From: Tricholoma matsutake
Lineage: Eukaryota; Basidiomycota; Agaricomycetes; Agaricales; Tricholomataceae
Direction: 5' to 3'
Length of the DNA stretch: 64,000 bases
NCBI GenBank assembly: GCA_026075535.2
Contig: AP026542.1
Span: 868,001-932,000 of the forward strand
Shown: in pieces, positions 23,667 through 35,835 of the stretch
How positions within the stretch are numbered: the stretch's first letter is position 1
How the letters are laid out: the number at the start of each line of letters is the position of its first letter
The notes under the pieces: model-generated
The model's input: only the letters and a program-made list of their open reading frames with translations
Told to the model about the DNA's origin: nothing
Databases searched by the model: none
Program-made: the position numbers and the translations under genes

Positions 23667-24347
23667 TCATTCAATGTCAGCGTCCATCATCTCATCAGGG
23701 CTAGACAACCAAATCTCATCGACATAACTGACGTCTGCAGGAGTGTAGATCGGCAGAGTGAAGTCCACAGGAGGGTAGGTCGGCAAAGTGATATGAGAAG
23801 GAGTGGGGTTCTCTATCTGTGATGTGGTAATGGAATCTTCTACATCAGAATTGGCCTCGGCATCGGATTCACCATTAGATCCAGTCTCTGAGGATGACAG
23901 AAAGCCATCCACAGCATCAGATGCAGTGGGGAAAGCAGCCGCATCTGTCAAAGTTGGATTGGCAGCTGGAGATGAGGAGGTAGAATCAGAAAGATAAAAG
24001 GGAGCAGCATCAAAGCCAGTCAGGGAACCTGTAGGGGAAGATGATGACTGATCATTGTTGCCCTGCCATGCCATGAGTGCCTGAAAGGTGGCAGGCTGAT
24101 CAGCATCACTTGATGCATCGTCTTCACCTTGCCATGCCATGGCTGTCTGAAAGGCAGTGGGCTGATCTGCACTTGACACATCATCTTTGCCTTGCCAAAC
24201 CATGGCAGTGGGCTGGCCGGCTTCTGCATCGGGCAAGGCATCGGGGATGGGAGTGGGAGAGGGAGCGAGAGAGGGAGCAGGAGAAGCAGCAGGGCCGGGA
24301 GCAGGGCTGGGAGGTGATGAATCATCTGCTCCATCGCCTGATACCAT
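23667..24347 (-). CDS. Hypothetical acidic, repeat-bearing protein (KDZ cargo)
   Basis: A 226-residue open frame near the left terminus of the KDZ element. It starts with a Pro/Ala/Ser-rich low-complexity segment (encoded by a GGGAGC-type minisatellite, 24240-24310). Three imperfect ~25-residue repeats with MVWQG/MAWQG follow, then an acidic Ser-rich C-terminus ending DEMMDADIE. No known domain is seen. It lies directly downstream of the frames at 24489-24818 and 24843-25232 on the same strand, and may be a 3' exon of the same transcript. The repeats make coding likely, but function is unknown. Confidence 0.4.
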   Translation of the reverse strand: MVSGDGADDSSPPSPAPGPAASPAPSLAPSPTPIPDALPDAEAGQPTAMVWQGKDDVSSADQPTAFQTAMAWQGEDDASSDADQPATFQALMAWQGNNDQSSSSPTGSLTGFDAAPFYLSDSTSSSPAANPTLTDAAAFPTASDAVDGFLSSSETGSNGESDAEANSDVEDSITTSQIENPTPSHITLPTYPPVDFTLPIYTPADVSYVDEIWLSSPDEMMDADIE

Positions 24348-24488
24348 GGGTCATAGGCATTGGATGCAACTGTTGAGACCATTGGTGTGCTCGACCACAC
24401 CTTTCTTCCCTTTGCACCATCAGGCAGACCCAGAATGCTATTGTTTGCCCTTGCTCTTGGTCTTCTCATTAGCACCCAAAACATCACT

Positions 24489-25232
24489 TTACGTGATGTC
24501 AACACCCCAGGTCCACTTGTAGGAGCTGGGGGGAAGGGACTTCAGGCGCTCAAGTTCTGCCTGTGCATTTGCTGCCACCAGTTCCAATTTTCTTCTTACT
24601 GCTGTTTGCCTGGAAGGTTTCCCAGCACGTTGAGGGCATTTTGATCCCATTTCCAAAGCCTGTGGTTCAGCCTGGAGCTCCTTCAGCAGGGCAAGCTCAT
24701 GAACTTGGTGTAACACTGCTGCTTTCCTGACATTGGCATTCAATGCAGCATGTGCTGATGATTTGCAGCCATCTATAAACTGAAGTGTACTGTGCATTTC
24801 ATGCATAATATCATTCATGAGACCCCAGAGGTTGATGCAGGATCAGCAATTGGCAGCGGGAGCAGCAACAGCTTGGGATGCAGGAGCAGCAACGGCTTGG
24901 GAAGCAGGAGCGGGCAAGTCAGACTCAGTGAAGTACTGCTTATGGTGATCAAGGCACTGATCCAGGGTGTCAATGCCCATAATGCTGTCTGCTGCCAGTT
25001 TGCTATGATGTCTCCACCAATCCAGGGCATATGAGGGCACTAGACTGCTTGTAAGTTCGGGGGCGACACCATCATCCAACATGGCCAAGAGGGATGGATG
25101 GAATCCAAGTGGTAGGTGGTCGAAGTTTACCTCAGCAAGAGTGTCAGCCAATGAACGAAGCAGGATCGGCACCTTGAACACCAGGCCGATTGATGTGGCG
25201 AAGCCAATTTGAGACATGATGCACAGCTGCAA
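24489..25232 (-). CDS. Hypothetical helical protein, two putative exons (KDZ cargo)
   Basis: Two same-strand frames (25232-24843 and 24818-24489) are separated by about 25 nt. The first includes LADTLAEVNFDHLPLGFHPS and WWRHHSKLAADSIMGID, then a duplicated PASQAVAA segment encoded by a G-rich minisatellite. The second is Lys/Glu/Ala-rich and probably coiled-coil (LALLKELQAEPQALEMG, ANAQAELERLKSL). No family is recognised. Position between the left terminus and the transposase suggests an accessory gene of the element. Splicing is not resolved. Confidence 0.4.
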
Positions 25233-25751
25233 TATTTTTGAGTGACGAATCTCTTACTTGATTCATATAAGATCCTGCTTACAAGCTCACAATATAGAAC
25301 CTTTTGCATCCATTTTTGCTTTAAGACATTTGCCCCTTGCATGTGCAACAGGACTTGACAGAAACAGGACTCTGCATACCAAACAATCTGCTGTGTACAC
25401 ATTGGAGCAGACCTTTCGGCCCCGATTGTAAAGAAAAAGGGTTGAAGACTGAGAGACATTTATTTGACATGTTGATCATGGTTAGAGATCAAGATGATTG
25501 AGTTTACGTAATAGAGGGTCATAGAGGGAAGATGTAATCAATGTTTGCTGATGTAAATGCAGTGTCAGCCCTGAACACTAATTCATGCCATAAAGCCTGC
25601 TGACAGTTAGCATAAGCTAGGGGGCCAGGCAAGGTATTCTCTGAGTGCAAGGCTGACTGCCACTGTTCACTGTGATAAATGAAATACCGCACAGTCCACT
25701 GCATTTCATATGTGACCAGCAGAAATTCCTCCTTCCATCTATGTCTCTGAG

Positions 25752-26309
25752 TGTCAAGACCAATTCTCTCAACTGGATTTCCAATCATTTTCTGCCCCCC
25801 TTCCTGGCCGCCTTGCATCACAGCCCACCTCCTATCAGCAGCACTGCCTAGAGGCAAAATTCCCTCATTTCCAATTAGGTGAAATGGTTTCAGGATTTGC
25901 CTCAGAAGCCAGTTTTCATATTAACCACAGCCTCAGAAACTCCGACCTTAGTATTTAAGCTAGCTACTTTTGTTCTGTATTGCCAGTTTGTAAATCAACA
26001 AAGTCACCCAATTAATCCAACTCTGTCTTTGCTCCCATTTGTCTCTCTTAAGTCTTCCTCAAGACTTTTACTCGTCCTCTCCGGAAATCCTCCGATCCTC
26101 CGATCCTCCCTTCTCACCTTATCTGAAATTAGGACACTCAATGAGGAGAAGGGCGCAGCTTCTTACAAGCTGAAGCCAAGTCCTTTCTGTTCCAACCTTG
26201 CCTCAGATTTTCATCGGAATTCCGATCCTATCTGATTCTTCCCTTTCAACTCCTACCATCTGGGTATGACCAGAAATCTGACGTCCCTTTCCCGACTCAG
26301 AACTTAACA
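25752..26309 (+). repeat. Chromovirus 2, 5' LTR
   Basis: 558 bp, beginning TGTCAAGACC and ending GAACTTAACA, preceded by TSD CTGAG. It has a close match at 33009-33566, differing mainly by CG against TG/CA. Confidence 0.92.
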
Positions 26310-26358
26310 GTATTTACAAACTCTCACTTCTCTCATCAAATCCATCCCATCTTTTCCT

Positions 26359-28268
26359 ATGACTCCTACTGAGTCACAAACCCAACAAACTACAAGAAAC
26401 TCCTGCTGTGCTGGCACGATACCAGGATTATCAGCAATCTGCCGATCTATACTTCCTTCCCCTAGGCACGCTTCGACTTTTAGTGCATCCACCAGACCAT
26501 CCAACATCTTCAGGCAAATCAGTTCTGGAGCACCCTCCATCAGTGCTAACATCATGTCTACAGTCTCAACCTCCAGAGACCCCTCGGAATACGACTCCAC
26601 TTGAGTATGTAGAGAATGTTGGGCAACCTAACCCCTTCAATGAGGAAGGTCCAGGTAAAGAGGACTAGGGCACAGCATGGGTATGGGTAACACCGTGTGT
26701 TTCCGGTCACGGGTATGGGATTGCCATACCTGGGCAACACCGTACCCTTTTCCACGGTGTTACGGGTATGTGCAGGTATGCTGGTACCCAGATTTTGGTC
26801 AGGTGAGTGATCATTTGTGTTGAGATTTCGACTTTTTAATGACATATCACAGGAAAAACCCCCTGTGATGAGATGCGAACATCTTTTTCAGCAAATTTCT
26901 ATCAAATATCATGAAAAATAACAGTAAAAAAAGCAGAGGTACTTTTTGATGACATATCTGCGAGTCAGGGTGACATGACTCGCGGGTTTACCCCCTGTGA
27001 GAAGATGCAAACATTTGTTCCTATCAAATATAATGAAAAATATCAATACCCATGAATAACCACGGGTAACCCACAAAAACCCGTGGTAACACCATACCCC
27101 TACCCATGTGGGTACGGTGTTCATGGGTACAGGTAGAGGTATAAGAAAATATACCCGAGGGGTACCCGTGCCATGCCCTAAAGAGGACGGACTTCCCAGT
27201 GGACCTGACGGCCCCGGGGATGACCCCGACCCTGACGACCCTGATGACCCTCTACCTCCCGATCCTGATCCAGGAGATAGGTTTCTCAATGCTCTCTTTG
27301 AGCTCTCAGATAGTCTCTGAACCCTCTGGCAGAACCAAACACCCAAGACCAAGAAGATCAAAGTTTGTGATCCTGACACTTTTGACGGGGCCAATCCCTG
27401 GAAACTTCGGGACTTTGTAGTCTCGTGCAACCTTCACTTCTGCGATCGTCCTCAGGTCTTCGCCTCTGACGAAAAGAAAATTCTATTCATCCTTTCCTAC
27501 CTCAAAGGGTCAGCTCTTAGCAGGTTTGAACCTGGACTCAATGATCCAACAAACTCTGCCCATTGGATGTGGAACTACAAGGTATTCCTCAGTGAGTTGG
27601 AAAGTAATTTTGGTCCTCACAACCCTGTCGGGGATGCGGAAAAGGCTCTTTCAGAACTCATGATGAAGAAAGGTGGAAGAATAGTGAAGCATAATGTGGA
27701 CTTCTGGGAACTGGCTTCCCGGGTCAACTGGAATGAGGCTGCTCTTTGTGACCAGTATTTCCGCGGTCTCCCACTCCGTCTCCGCATAGAAGTCTTATGG
27801 GGGGGACAACCCAAAACTCTAGCATATCTACATCTTAAAGCCCAGGATGCTGACAACATTTATTGGATGCAGGAAGAAGAAACCCGCTTAGAAACAAAGA
27901 CCCCCAGAAATTCTGCACACACCAGAAAGAAGGAATCTAAAGGTTCTCCAAGCTCCAATTCCAACACTCAGTCCAAACCCCAGCCCTTGTCCAGCACCAG
28001 CCACACCAACCAATCCTTGTCCGGCAGCTCCTCTGGGTCAAAGAACAACTTCCAGAAGGACAAGCCAAAAAAATCTATTTCTGATGAGTTGGGGAAAGAC
28101 GGTAAACTAACCGGAGATGAGTGTGAATGCCACATGAAAGAAGGACTTTGCCTCTACTGCAGCGAGAAAGGATACGGAGCCAGAAATTGTCCGAAGTCCA
28201 AAGCGGCCAAAGCCCATGCTGCAGCAGTCACTGAGTCCAAGCCAGACTCTGTGGACCCAAAAAAATAG
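26359..28268 (+). pseudogene. Chromovirus 2 Gag, interrupted by a MITE
   Basis: It begins MTPTESQTQQTTRNSC at 26359. After a frame change it continues as LARYQDYQQSADLYFLPLG to the MITE target site at 26658-26665. The frame resumes after the MITE (27181) with an Asp/Pro-rich segment, then a stop near 27318. The gag core follows (CDPDTFDGANPWKLRDFV, ALSRFEPGL), and the C-terminus has CLYCSEKGYGARNC, a zinc knuckle whose expected His is Tyr (CAC to TAC type change). The frame closes at 28268. A structural particle protein; this copy is inactive. Confidence 0.85.
26666..27180. mobile_element. 515-bp hAT-like MITE inside chromovirus 2 gag
   Basis: The ends read TAGGGCACAGCATGGGTA and, inverted, TAGGGCATGGCACGGGTA. 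The 8-bp TSD AAGAGGAC lies at 26658-26665 and 27181-27188. Subterminal regions are packed with GGGTA(T/C)GG and ACGGTGTT motifs in both orientations. The interior has two similar blocks (GACATATC..., CCCCCTGTGA.GAGATGC...). It has no coding capacity. Removing it with one TSD rejoins Gag as GPGKED|GLPSG. Confidence 0.88.
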
Positions 28269-31200
28269 TCCGCAACCCTCAGAACATGCCATTGGGGCTG
28301 AGGGTTGCATTGACCTTTCCCAACTGGCTGCTTACGTCCGTCTCAACGTGTCCGCTCTTTCTGATCCTGAATCCCTTACCATCCTGCTATCCCTTTCCAA
28401 ACAATCCCTAAAAATCCAAACTCTTATCGATTCTGGTTCCTCACATTGTTTCCTCGATTCATCATTTGTATGGGACAACCAACTTAGTACCCAAGCCATT
28501 CCTCTGATCAGACTCCAACTATTTGATGGAACTTGTAACTCCACCACAACTCAAGTTGTGGAACTCCTAGTCACTTTTCCGTCTGGTGAAGTGTTCAATC
28601 TGACATTATATGTAATATTGCTGGACTCTTCCTGTTCTGCAGTACAAGCTTGGTCATAATTGGCTGAAGCAATACAATCCATTGATTGACTGGTCTTCAG
28701 GCCAAATGAATTTCTGTTCCACAGCTCAAAGAGGTCCTGCCCCCTTGATGTCCTCCGACTCTCCTATCTTGTGTGAGTCACCTTCACCTCCAAACCTTCC
28801 AGCAAAAACCTGTGAAAACCCCATAATCACTAAACCCTCAAAACTTGTACCTCCTGAGATCTCTTTCATCAATGCTGCTGCTTACATGTGTGCAAGCAAA
28901 CTTCCTGGGGCTGTTGCCTTTCAGATGACATTCTCCCTGGAAGGATTGGCATCTAAATCCTCGGTAGTGTCCAGAAATCCCCTGGACCTTTCAGATGTTC
29001 CAGAAGAATATCACGAATTTGCAGATGTTTTCAATAAACAAAAGCTGACACCCTTCCTCCACACCGTCCCTACAACCTCAAGATAGAGACAGAGGATAAT
29101 GCTCCCCCACCTCCGGGTCGCATGTACTCCCTCTCTCCCTCTGAGCTCGAGGCCCTCCGGATATTCATTGAAGAAAATGTTTGCTCAGGCTTCATCCGCC
29201 CCTCCAAATCCCCTCACGGCGCTCCTATACTCTCTGTCAAGAAAAAGGATGGGAGTCTCTGACTCTGCGTCAACTACCGGGGACTCAACCACATCTCAAA
29301 AAAGGACCACTACCCACTTCCGCTAATCTCGGATCTCCTGGACTCTCCAGGAAAGGCACATGTGTTCACCAAAATTGACCTCTGGCATGCCTATCACTTA
29401 GTTTGCATTGCTGAGGGAGATGAATGGAAGACCACTTTCCGCATGCGCTACGGTTCTTTCGAATGGCTGGTGGTCCCTTTTGGACTCACCAACACACCTG
29501 CTGCTTTCCAGCGCCTCATGAACGACATCTTCAGTGACCTATTAGATGTCAGTGTCATTGTCTACCTCGACGATATCCTAATCTACTCCAATGACATGAG
29601 TCAACACAAGGCTCAAGGAGGTCCTCCAGAGACTCCGGAAAAATGGCCTCTATGCTGCTCTGGAGAAATGCAAGTTCCATAAAGACAGCGTAGAATACTT
29701 GGGGTTCATCCTCTCTCCAGATGGGCTCTGGATGTCCGAAGATAAAGTCAAAACCATCCTCGACTGGCCCGAACCTCAAAAGGTTAAGGATATCCAATCC
29801 TTCCTTGGATTCTGCAACTTCTACCAACAGTTCATCCATGGATATTCTGACATCGTCATTCCACTCACCAGACTCACCCAGAAACACATGCCTTGGGACT
29901 TTGGCAAGAAATGTCAAGAAGCCTTCAACAAACTAAAAGAAGAATTCACTCATGCCCCAATACTCATTCAATGGCTACCGGATTCCCACATTATCTTGGA
30001 GACAGACACCTCAGATTATGCCTTAGCAGCAATTCTTTCTATCTATACCTTGGATGGAGAAATCCACCCAGTTGCATTCCACTCCCGTTCCTTCAACCCA
30101 GCTGAATTGAACTATGACACCCACGACAAGGAACTTCTGGCTATCTTTGAAGCTTTCAAACACTGGCAACAGTACCTCGAAATCCAATAGATGTGGTCAT
30201 GGATCACAAAAACTTGGAATACTTCAGTACCATGAAACTCCTTACTCGTCGTCAAACTCGGTGGTCATAATACCTTTCACAGTTCAACCTCACCATCCGC
30301 TTCTGCCCTGGTAAACTAGGGGCTAAACCCAATGCACTCACTAGATGCTGGGATGTCTACTGCAAAGGGGGAAATAGTGACTTTGCCTCGGTAAATCCAA
30401 GCAACTTCTGTCCAGTCTTTACTCAAGAACAACTCACATCCTCCCTCTGAGACACTTTCCTTGCTACTCCTATCCTCCATCAAGCCATTCTCATGGACGT
30501 TGAAAAACTCCACAATGATATCCAATCTTCACTTCCTCTTGATCCCATCTCCTCCTCACACCTTCCTTCACCATCTGCCCCAAATTGTTCTCTAGATGAC
30601 AGCAGACTTCTCTGCCACTTCGACCGGATTTACATTCCAGATGTCGTGGACCTCCATCTTAAAGTCTTACAATACAAGCATGACCACATCCTTTCAGGTC
30701 ACTATGGGCAAAACAAGACTCTTCAGCCTATCTGATGGGACTATGTTTGGCCCAATCTCTGCACCTTTGTGCAGGACTTTTGCAAGTCTTGTACTACCTG
30801 CAAACACTCCAAATCTCCCCAACACAAACCCTACAGATTTCTGAAGCAACTTCCGGTCCCAGAAAGGCCTTGGAACTCAATTTCCATGGACTTCATTGAA
30901 CAGCTACTGGACCCCAATGGTCACACTGCCATCCTAGTCATTGTAGACCAACTCTCCAAACAGGGTATCTTCATCCCCACAGTAAACAGAATCATGGCAC
31001 AAGAACTCACTAATCTCTTCATCATGCATATCTTGTCCAAACACGGTGTTCTGTCCCATGTCACCTGCAACTGGGGTTCCGAGTTCATTTCCCATTTCTT
31101 CTGCTCTCTCGGGCAAGCCCTGGACATGAAAATCCACTTCACTTCGGGTTACCATCCAGAAGGCGATGGACAAACTGAATGCCTCAACCAGACCCTCAAA

Positions 31201-31980
31201 CAGTACTTGCGGATCTTCTGCAACTACCAACAGGACAACTGGTCCCAGCTTTTACCCTTGGGGGAATTTGTGTACAACAATGCTCCCTCAGCTTCCACCG
31301 GAGTTTCACCCTTCTTCACCAACAAGGGTTACCACCCAAACATCATGGTTTTCCCGGAGCGTGAACTAGCCTTGCGACATGTGCACCATTTTGTGGTTGA
31401 CCTTGATGATCTCCACCAGGAACTCCAGAAGCAACTCTCAGAAGCACAGAAGCGCTATCAAGGTCCTGCAGACAAATGCCGGGCACCCACTCCTGACTTC
31501 AAAATCGGTGATTATACTTGCATCAAAGGCGAGCACCTACACACTACACGACCATCCAAGAAGCTCTCAGAGAAGTTCTATGGCCCCTTCGAGATCATTG
31601 CCCATCCAGGTACCCACTCGGTTACCCTTTGACTTCTGGATCACCTCCAGGGTGTCCACCCGGTATTCCATCTGTCCCAACTAGAAGAAGACACTCCCAA
31701 CACAATTCCTAATCGTATTCAACCTCCACCTCCTCCAGTCGTTATAGACAATGAACTGGAGTATGAGATTGCAGAAATCCTCAATTCAAAGAGCAACAAC
31801 CACTGTTGATGCAATCTACTCTATTTCGTATGGTGGGAAGGTTACCAAGGAACTGATGAAGAAACCTCCTGGCTTCCAGCTATGGAACTTGATCATGCCC
31901 AGGAACTTGTTATGGACTTTCACACTCATTACCCAGGGAAACCCGGACCCCTTTCCACTTAACACCCTTCATTTTAAAAT
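28269..31980 (+). pseudogene. Chromovirus 2 Pol: PR-RT-RNaseH-IN-chromodomain
   Basis: Protease with LIDSGSSHCFLD (about 28425-28460), RT with [27 protein letters not shown] and [10 protein letters not shown] (about 29560), then RNase H (PVAFHSRSFNPAELNYD). The integrase has CKSCTTCKHSK, SISMDFIEQL, WGSEFIS and YHPEGDGQTE, and a degraded chromodomain follows (EYEIAEILNSK, then W.GYQGTDEETSWLPA near 31830-31880). Several TGA stops fall at expected Arg codons (SL.LCVNY at about 29261, PI.WDYVWP at about 30734, TL.LLDHL at about 31630). Frame changes occur near 28655, 29670 and 30190. Function as in other chromoviruses; dead copy. Confidence 0.9.
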
Positions 31981-32042
31981 AAGATCCTCAAAAAATTATT
32001 ATTAGAAAATTTAAAAGAGAACTCTGGATTCCCTGCCCATCC

Positions 32043-32873
32043 CTACTCCTCCCCCACTCCCTCACCCCCTGCTTCATTGGCAAGTCCCGGCAGCTCCCTT
32101 TGCCCCTCCAACTCCTCCTCCTCTTCACCCTCTTCTTCTTCATCCTCAGACTCCTCAGACTCCTGGTTCCACTCCAGATCCAATGCCACTAGGATGTCCG
32201 ACATCATTTTTTGGATGCCAATCACACCCTCACTTATCACCCAGAGCTCCTGGAGTTCCTGCATTTTTTTCTTCACCCCCTTTACTGCCCCCACCAACTC
32301 CTTAAGCAACTCCATCACTCCCTCATTCTCCCCTAGCCCGGGTCCTGCCTGCAACACCTGGCTTTCACACACCACCTCTTCACACTTGTGCTTCGCTTTT
32401 GTGCATGGCTTGCAGGCCCGACCCCGGGTTCCCGTCCGGAAACACAACAACTTTTGACTCGAACATCTACTAGGAGTCAGCATACAAGGGCAACAAGAAT
32501 AAAATGGGACTCACCTTTTGCACAAAATAGCAGCTTGTAGCCACACAGGGACTTCAGTTTTGGGCACCTCTGCCCTCGCCTTCCCTTTCACCTTCTTCTT
32601 TGGGGGGGAGCTCCCTTCAGCCTCTTCAGGCTCCACTTCTCTGGCTTTCCGCTTCTTTTCTGCCCTCTTAGTGGCAGCGGTCTTCTTCCATTCCTCCTCT
32701 GCAGCCTTTTTCTCAGCCTCCACCCTAGCCACCTCCACTTTGGCAACCTCCTCTGCTGCTCGGCGCTCCTCAGCTTCCCTGGCCTCTTCTTCCAACCAGA
32801 GCTCCTCCATCAATTGCTCCTGCTGGGCCTTGATGGCCACTATCTTTTCTGCATACAAGGGGACGGTGGACAT
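32043..32873 (-). CDS. Antisense Zn2Cys6-like gene within chromovirus 2 (intact, two exons)
   Basis: Exon 1 (32873-32515) starts MSTVPLYAEKIVAIKAQQEQ and encodes a long Glu/Ala/Lys-rich coiled coil, then a basic segment (SPPKKKVKGKAR) that could be a nuclear signal. A 48-nt intron (GTGAGT donor 32514-32509, CTAGTAG acceptor) leads to exon 2 at 32466. The splice creates CKRC...C and RACKPCTKAKHKC, giving C-X2-C-X6-C-X9-C-X2-C-X6-C. The C-terminus is a hydrophobic helix followed by an acidic tail (EESEDEEEEGEEEEE). About 260 residues with no stop or frameshift, although every sense gene of the host element is broken. The spacing resembles fungal Zn2Cys6 DNA-binding domains. A role in element regulation or targeting is inference only. 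Confidence 0.72.
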
Positions 32874-33008
32874 CTTGGTCGAAGGGAGTGAAGGGGTGTG
32901 GTGGTGGTTGAAGAAAAACCTGGGAACCCATCAACATCAAAATCAACATATCCGATTTGGATTCGAACCTTCACATGCCTCATAGGCTCGGCACTAAGGG
33001 AGAAATAC

Positions 33009-33566
33009 TGTCAAGACCAATTCTCTCGACTGGATTTCCGATTGTTTTCCACCCCCCTTCCCGGCCGCCTTGCATCACAGCCCACCTCCTATCAGCAGCA
33101 CTGCCTAGAGGCGAAATTCCCTCATTTCCAATTAGGTGAAATGGTTTCAGAATTTGCCTCAGAAGCCAGTTTTCATATTAACCACAGCCTCAGAAACTCC
33201 GACCTTAGTATTTAAGCTAGCTACTTTTGTTCTGTATTGCCAGTTTGTAAATCAACAAAGTCACCCAATTAATCCAACTCTGTCTTTGCTCCCATTTGTC
33301 TCTCTTAAGTCTTCCTCAAGACTTTTACTCATCCTCTCTGGAAATCCTCTGATCCTCTGATCCTCCCTTCTCACCTTATCTGAAATTAGGACACTCGACA
33401 AGGAGAAGGGTGCAGCTTCTTACAAGCTGAAGCCAAGTCCTTTCTGTTCCAACCTTGCCTCAGATTTCCATCGGAATTCCGATCCTATCTGACTCTTCCC
33501 TTTCAACTCCTACCATCTGGGTACAACCAGAAATCTGACGTCCCTCTCCCAACTCAGAACTTAACA
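33009..33566 (+). repeat. Chromovirus 2, middle LTR
   Basis: 558-bp partner of 25752-26309. It serves as 3' LTR of the main element and as 5' LTR of the deleted tandem unit that follows. Confidence 0.9.
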
Positions 33567-33936
33567 GTATTTACAAACTCTCACTTCTCTCATCAAATCC
33601 ATCCCATCTTTTCCTATGACTCCTACTGAGTCACAAACCCAACGAACTACAAGAAACTCCTGCCATGCTGGCACGGTACCAGGATTATCAGCAATCCACC
33701 AATCTATACTTCCTTCCCCTAGGCACGCTTCGACTTTTAGTGCATCCACCAGACCATCCAACATCTTCAGGCAAATCGGTTCTGGAGCACCCTCCATCAG
33801 TGCTAACATCATGTCTACAGTCTCAACCTCCAGAGACCCCTCGGAATACGACTCCACTTGAGTATGTAGAGAATGTTGGGCAACCTAACGCCTTCGACAA
33901 AAATTCAACATCCCTTTCCCAACTCAGAACTTAACA
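33567..33936 (+). repeat. Deleted second unit: 5' internal fragment plus LTR tail
   Basis: 33567 to about 33896 repeats 26310-26640 (the 5' internal region into gag). From about 33897 the sequence switches to the last ~40 bp of the LTR (CAACTCAGAACTTAACA), ending at 33936 next to TSD CTGAG. Everything between has been deleted. Confidence 0.85.
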
Positions 33937-35744
33937 CTGAGCCCACAAGTGAAGCCAATGTACTTGCCTGACTATCCAAGAGGTTCAGTGCAATGCAAAC
34001 AAATAGCCACAAAATAGACGTACATTCCCAGAATCGATCAGGGGGACCAGGAGCGGGGCCATTAAAGAAAGTGGGAGTGGGGATGGGAGTGGGAGCAGGT
34101 ACGGCAGTGGGTAAGGCAGCAGCAGTGGCATTGGGGAAGGCAGTAACACCAGTCCAAATGTGAGAACTATGCCAAATCCAGGACAGATGAAATATAGTGG
34201 AGCCTGGCATATTTGGGTTCAGAATAGCTGTGCTAGCATTGAGGTCATCCTTTTTTAACTGCTGAAACATATTTAAGGTGTCAGTGTCACAATCCAGTGC
34301 CACCAATCTGCTTCAGCAATGGTTATACATTCAGGAATGCAGGGCAATTTTGTTAACCAACTCCTGGACAGTGGCTCATGCTCGTGTGCGAACTACCTTT
34401 CTTGGGGCCGCTCGAATAATGTGTGAATATTGAAATGACTTGTCCACAATGAGCTCCCGCAGCTGATGCAGCAGTCAGCTTGCCTGATTCTTCCTGAGCT
34501 GAATCTCCACCTCTACCAGAGGGCCATTAAATGGGAGGTATACTTGTTGCTCCTCAACTGGAATAGCATTTCTGTCAGCTGGAAGATGTGAAGGCCCCAA
34601 TGCTGTAGGTGTGTCTTCATCTGAAGGGTCTAAGTCATCAGAGTTGTCAACATTGTAATGGCTGATTTGTGATGGAGCAATGTCATGGTCAGCAACATTG
34701 GCAGCATTTTGTAAATCTGTTAAGGTTTCCATGTGGGATGCGAGAGCTTCCCTTTCCCTTTCAACAGATTGCATGTCAGAAACATTTGGTGATGTACCAA
34801 GTCGGTGGACTTTGTCTCATAATTCAATCCTGGTGTGCGCCAACAATGGGTTGTGATATATGAGTATGTTAGGCAGTACTTACTGCATTTATTGAATGAT
34901 GATTGCAAAATCAATTCACTCCTCAACCGCAGATTGAACCGGTGCCAGTGCTGCTCCCGTTGCCAATGCCAATGCCGCTCCCACTCCCACTCCCGATCCC
35001 TGAGTGGCATAGATATCCATGGCCTTAACATCTGTCAGCCTGAGTGATTCTGCTGCAGTCACTTCATCCTCCCATCTTTGGACTGCCTGTTGACCAAATG
35101 CTGCTGTAAGGTCAGCATGGTGCTTGCTGAGTTGCATGGAGATCTCAAGGGCTTCTTGAGATTTTGCACACAGCATAGTGGTCATGCCAAGCATTTTCTT
35201 GTGATTTGAGTCTGTAGCATGATCATCGAGCATTTCTGCCCAATGTGGCAAGGTCACTGTCCTGACTGTTGGGGAAATGGAATTCAGCGATGACCACAGG
35301 GACTCTAGTATTTCTCCTGCTACGATGCCAGAGCCTGGAATGAAAGATGGAGCATAGCGAAAAAAGCATTCGTCCTTGTGACCATGTACATGCATAAGCC
35401 CAATGGCCTGGTCAATGGTCAGGTCAGCTGGAAGATGTGGACCAATGCACTCTAGAAGGTAGATGATGTACTGGCAGACAATGTCATAAATCAGCATTAC
35501 TCCCTGTTGAGGGTCAACCCTGGTAGTCTTCAGTGCTTGAAGGAAAGCAAAGTCAACATTCTTTTGCTGTTCTCCCTGGAACAAGTCTACCAATGCATTG
35601 GGTGTGTAACATCCATGTTGCACACATGCAATGGCAGCTACTCCAGTCCTATCACATGCCTTCGATGCCAGAAAAGCATTCACAATGGCTAGGAATTTAT
35701 CTTTGCAAGGTGCCTTCTGCAAAATGGGCACAGATCAGATCAGA

Positions 35745-35835
35745 TCAGATTGGGAGTGGGCACAGGAGCGGGGGCAGGAATGGCCACAGCCACAGCCACA
35801 GGAATGGCAGTGGCAATGGCAGGGGCAGCAGAGAG
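35745..35835. repeat. G-rich minisatellite within a KDZ transposase intron
   Basis: On the minus strand an intron with donor GTAAGTACACTT and acceptor TTTTGCAG contains a run of CCACTCCCAAT, CCTGTGGCTGTGG and TGCCATTGCCA units, plus GATCA-type repeats at 35728-35745. Related tracts occur at many other places in the KDZ block. Confidence 0.6.

Larger units (their letters stand above)
25752..33936 (+). mobile_element. Chromovirus 2: Ty3/gypsy element with a partial tandem second unit
   Basis: LTRs of 558 bp (TGTCAAGACC...GAACTTAACA) lie at 25752-26309 and 33009-33566. The second LTR is followed not by host DNA but by a copy of the 5' internal sequence (33567 to about 33896) and then the last ~40 bp of an LTR, ending at 33936. 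The 5-bp TSD CTGAG flanks the whole unit (25747-25751 and 33937-33941). So the right end is an internally deleted second element sharing the middle LTR. Gag and pol read on the plus strand. A MITE lies in gag, and an antisense gene (32873-32043) sits between pol and the middle LTR. Confidence 0.92.
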
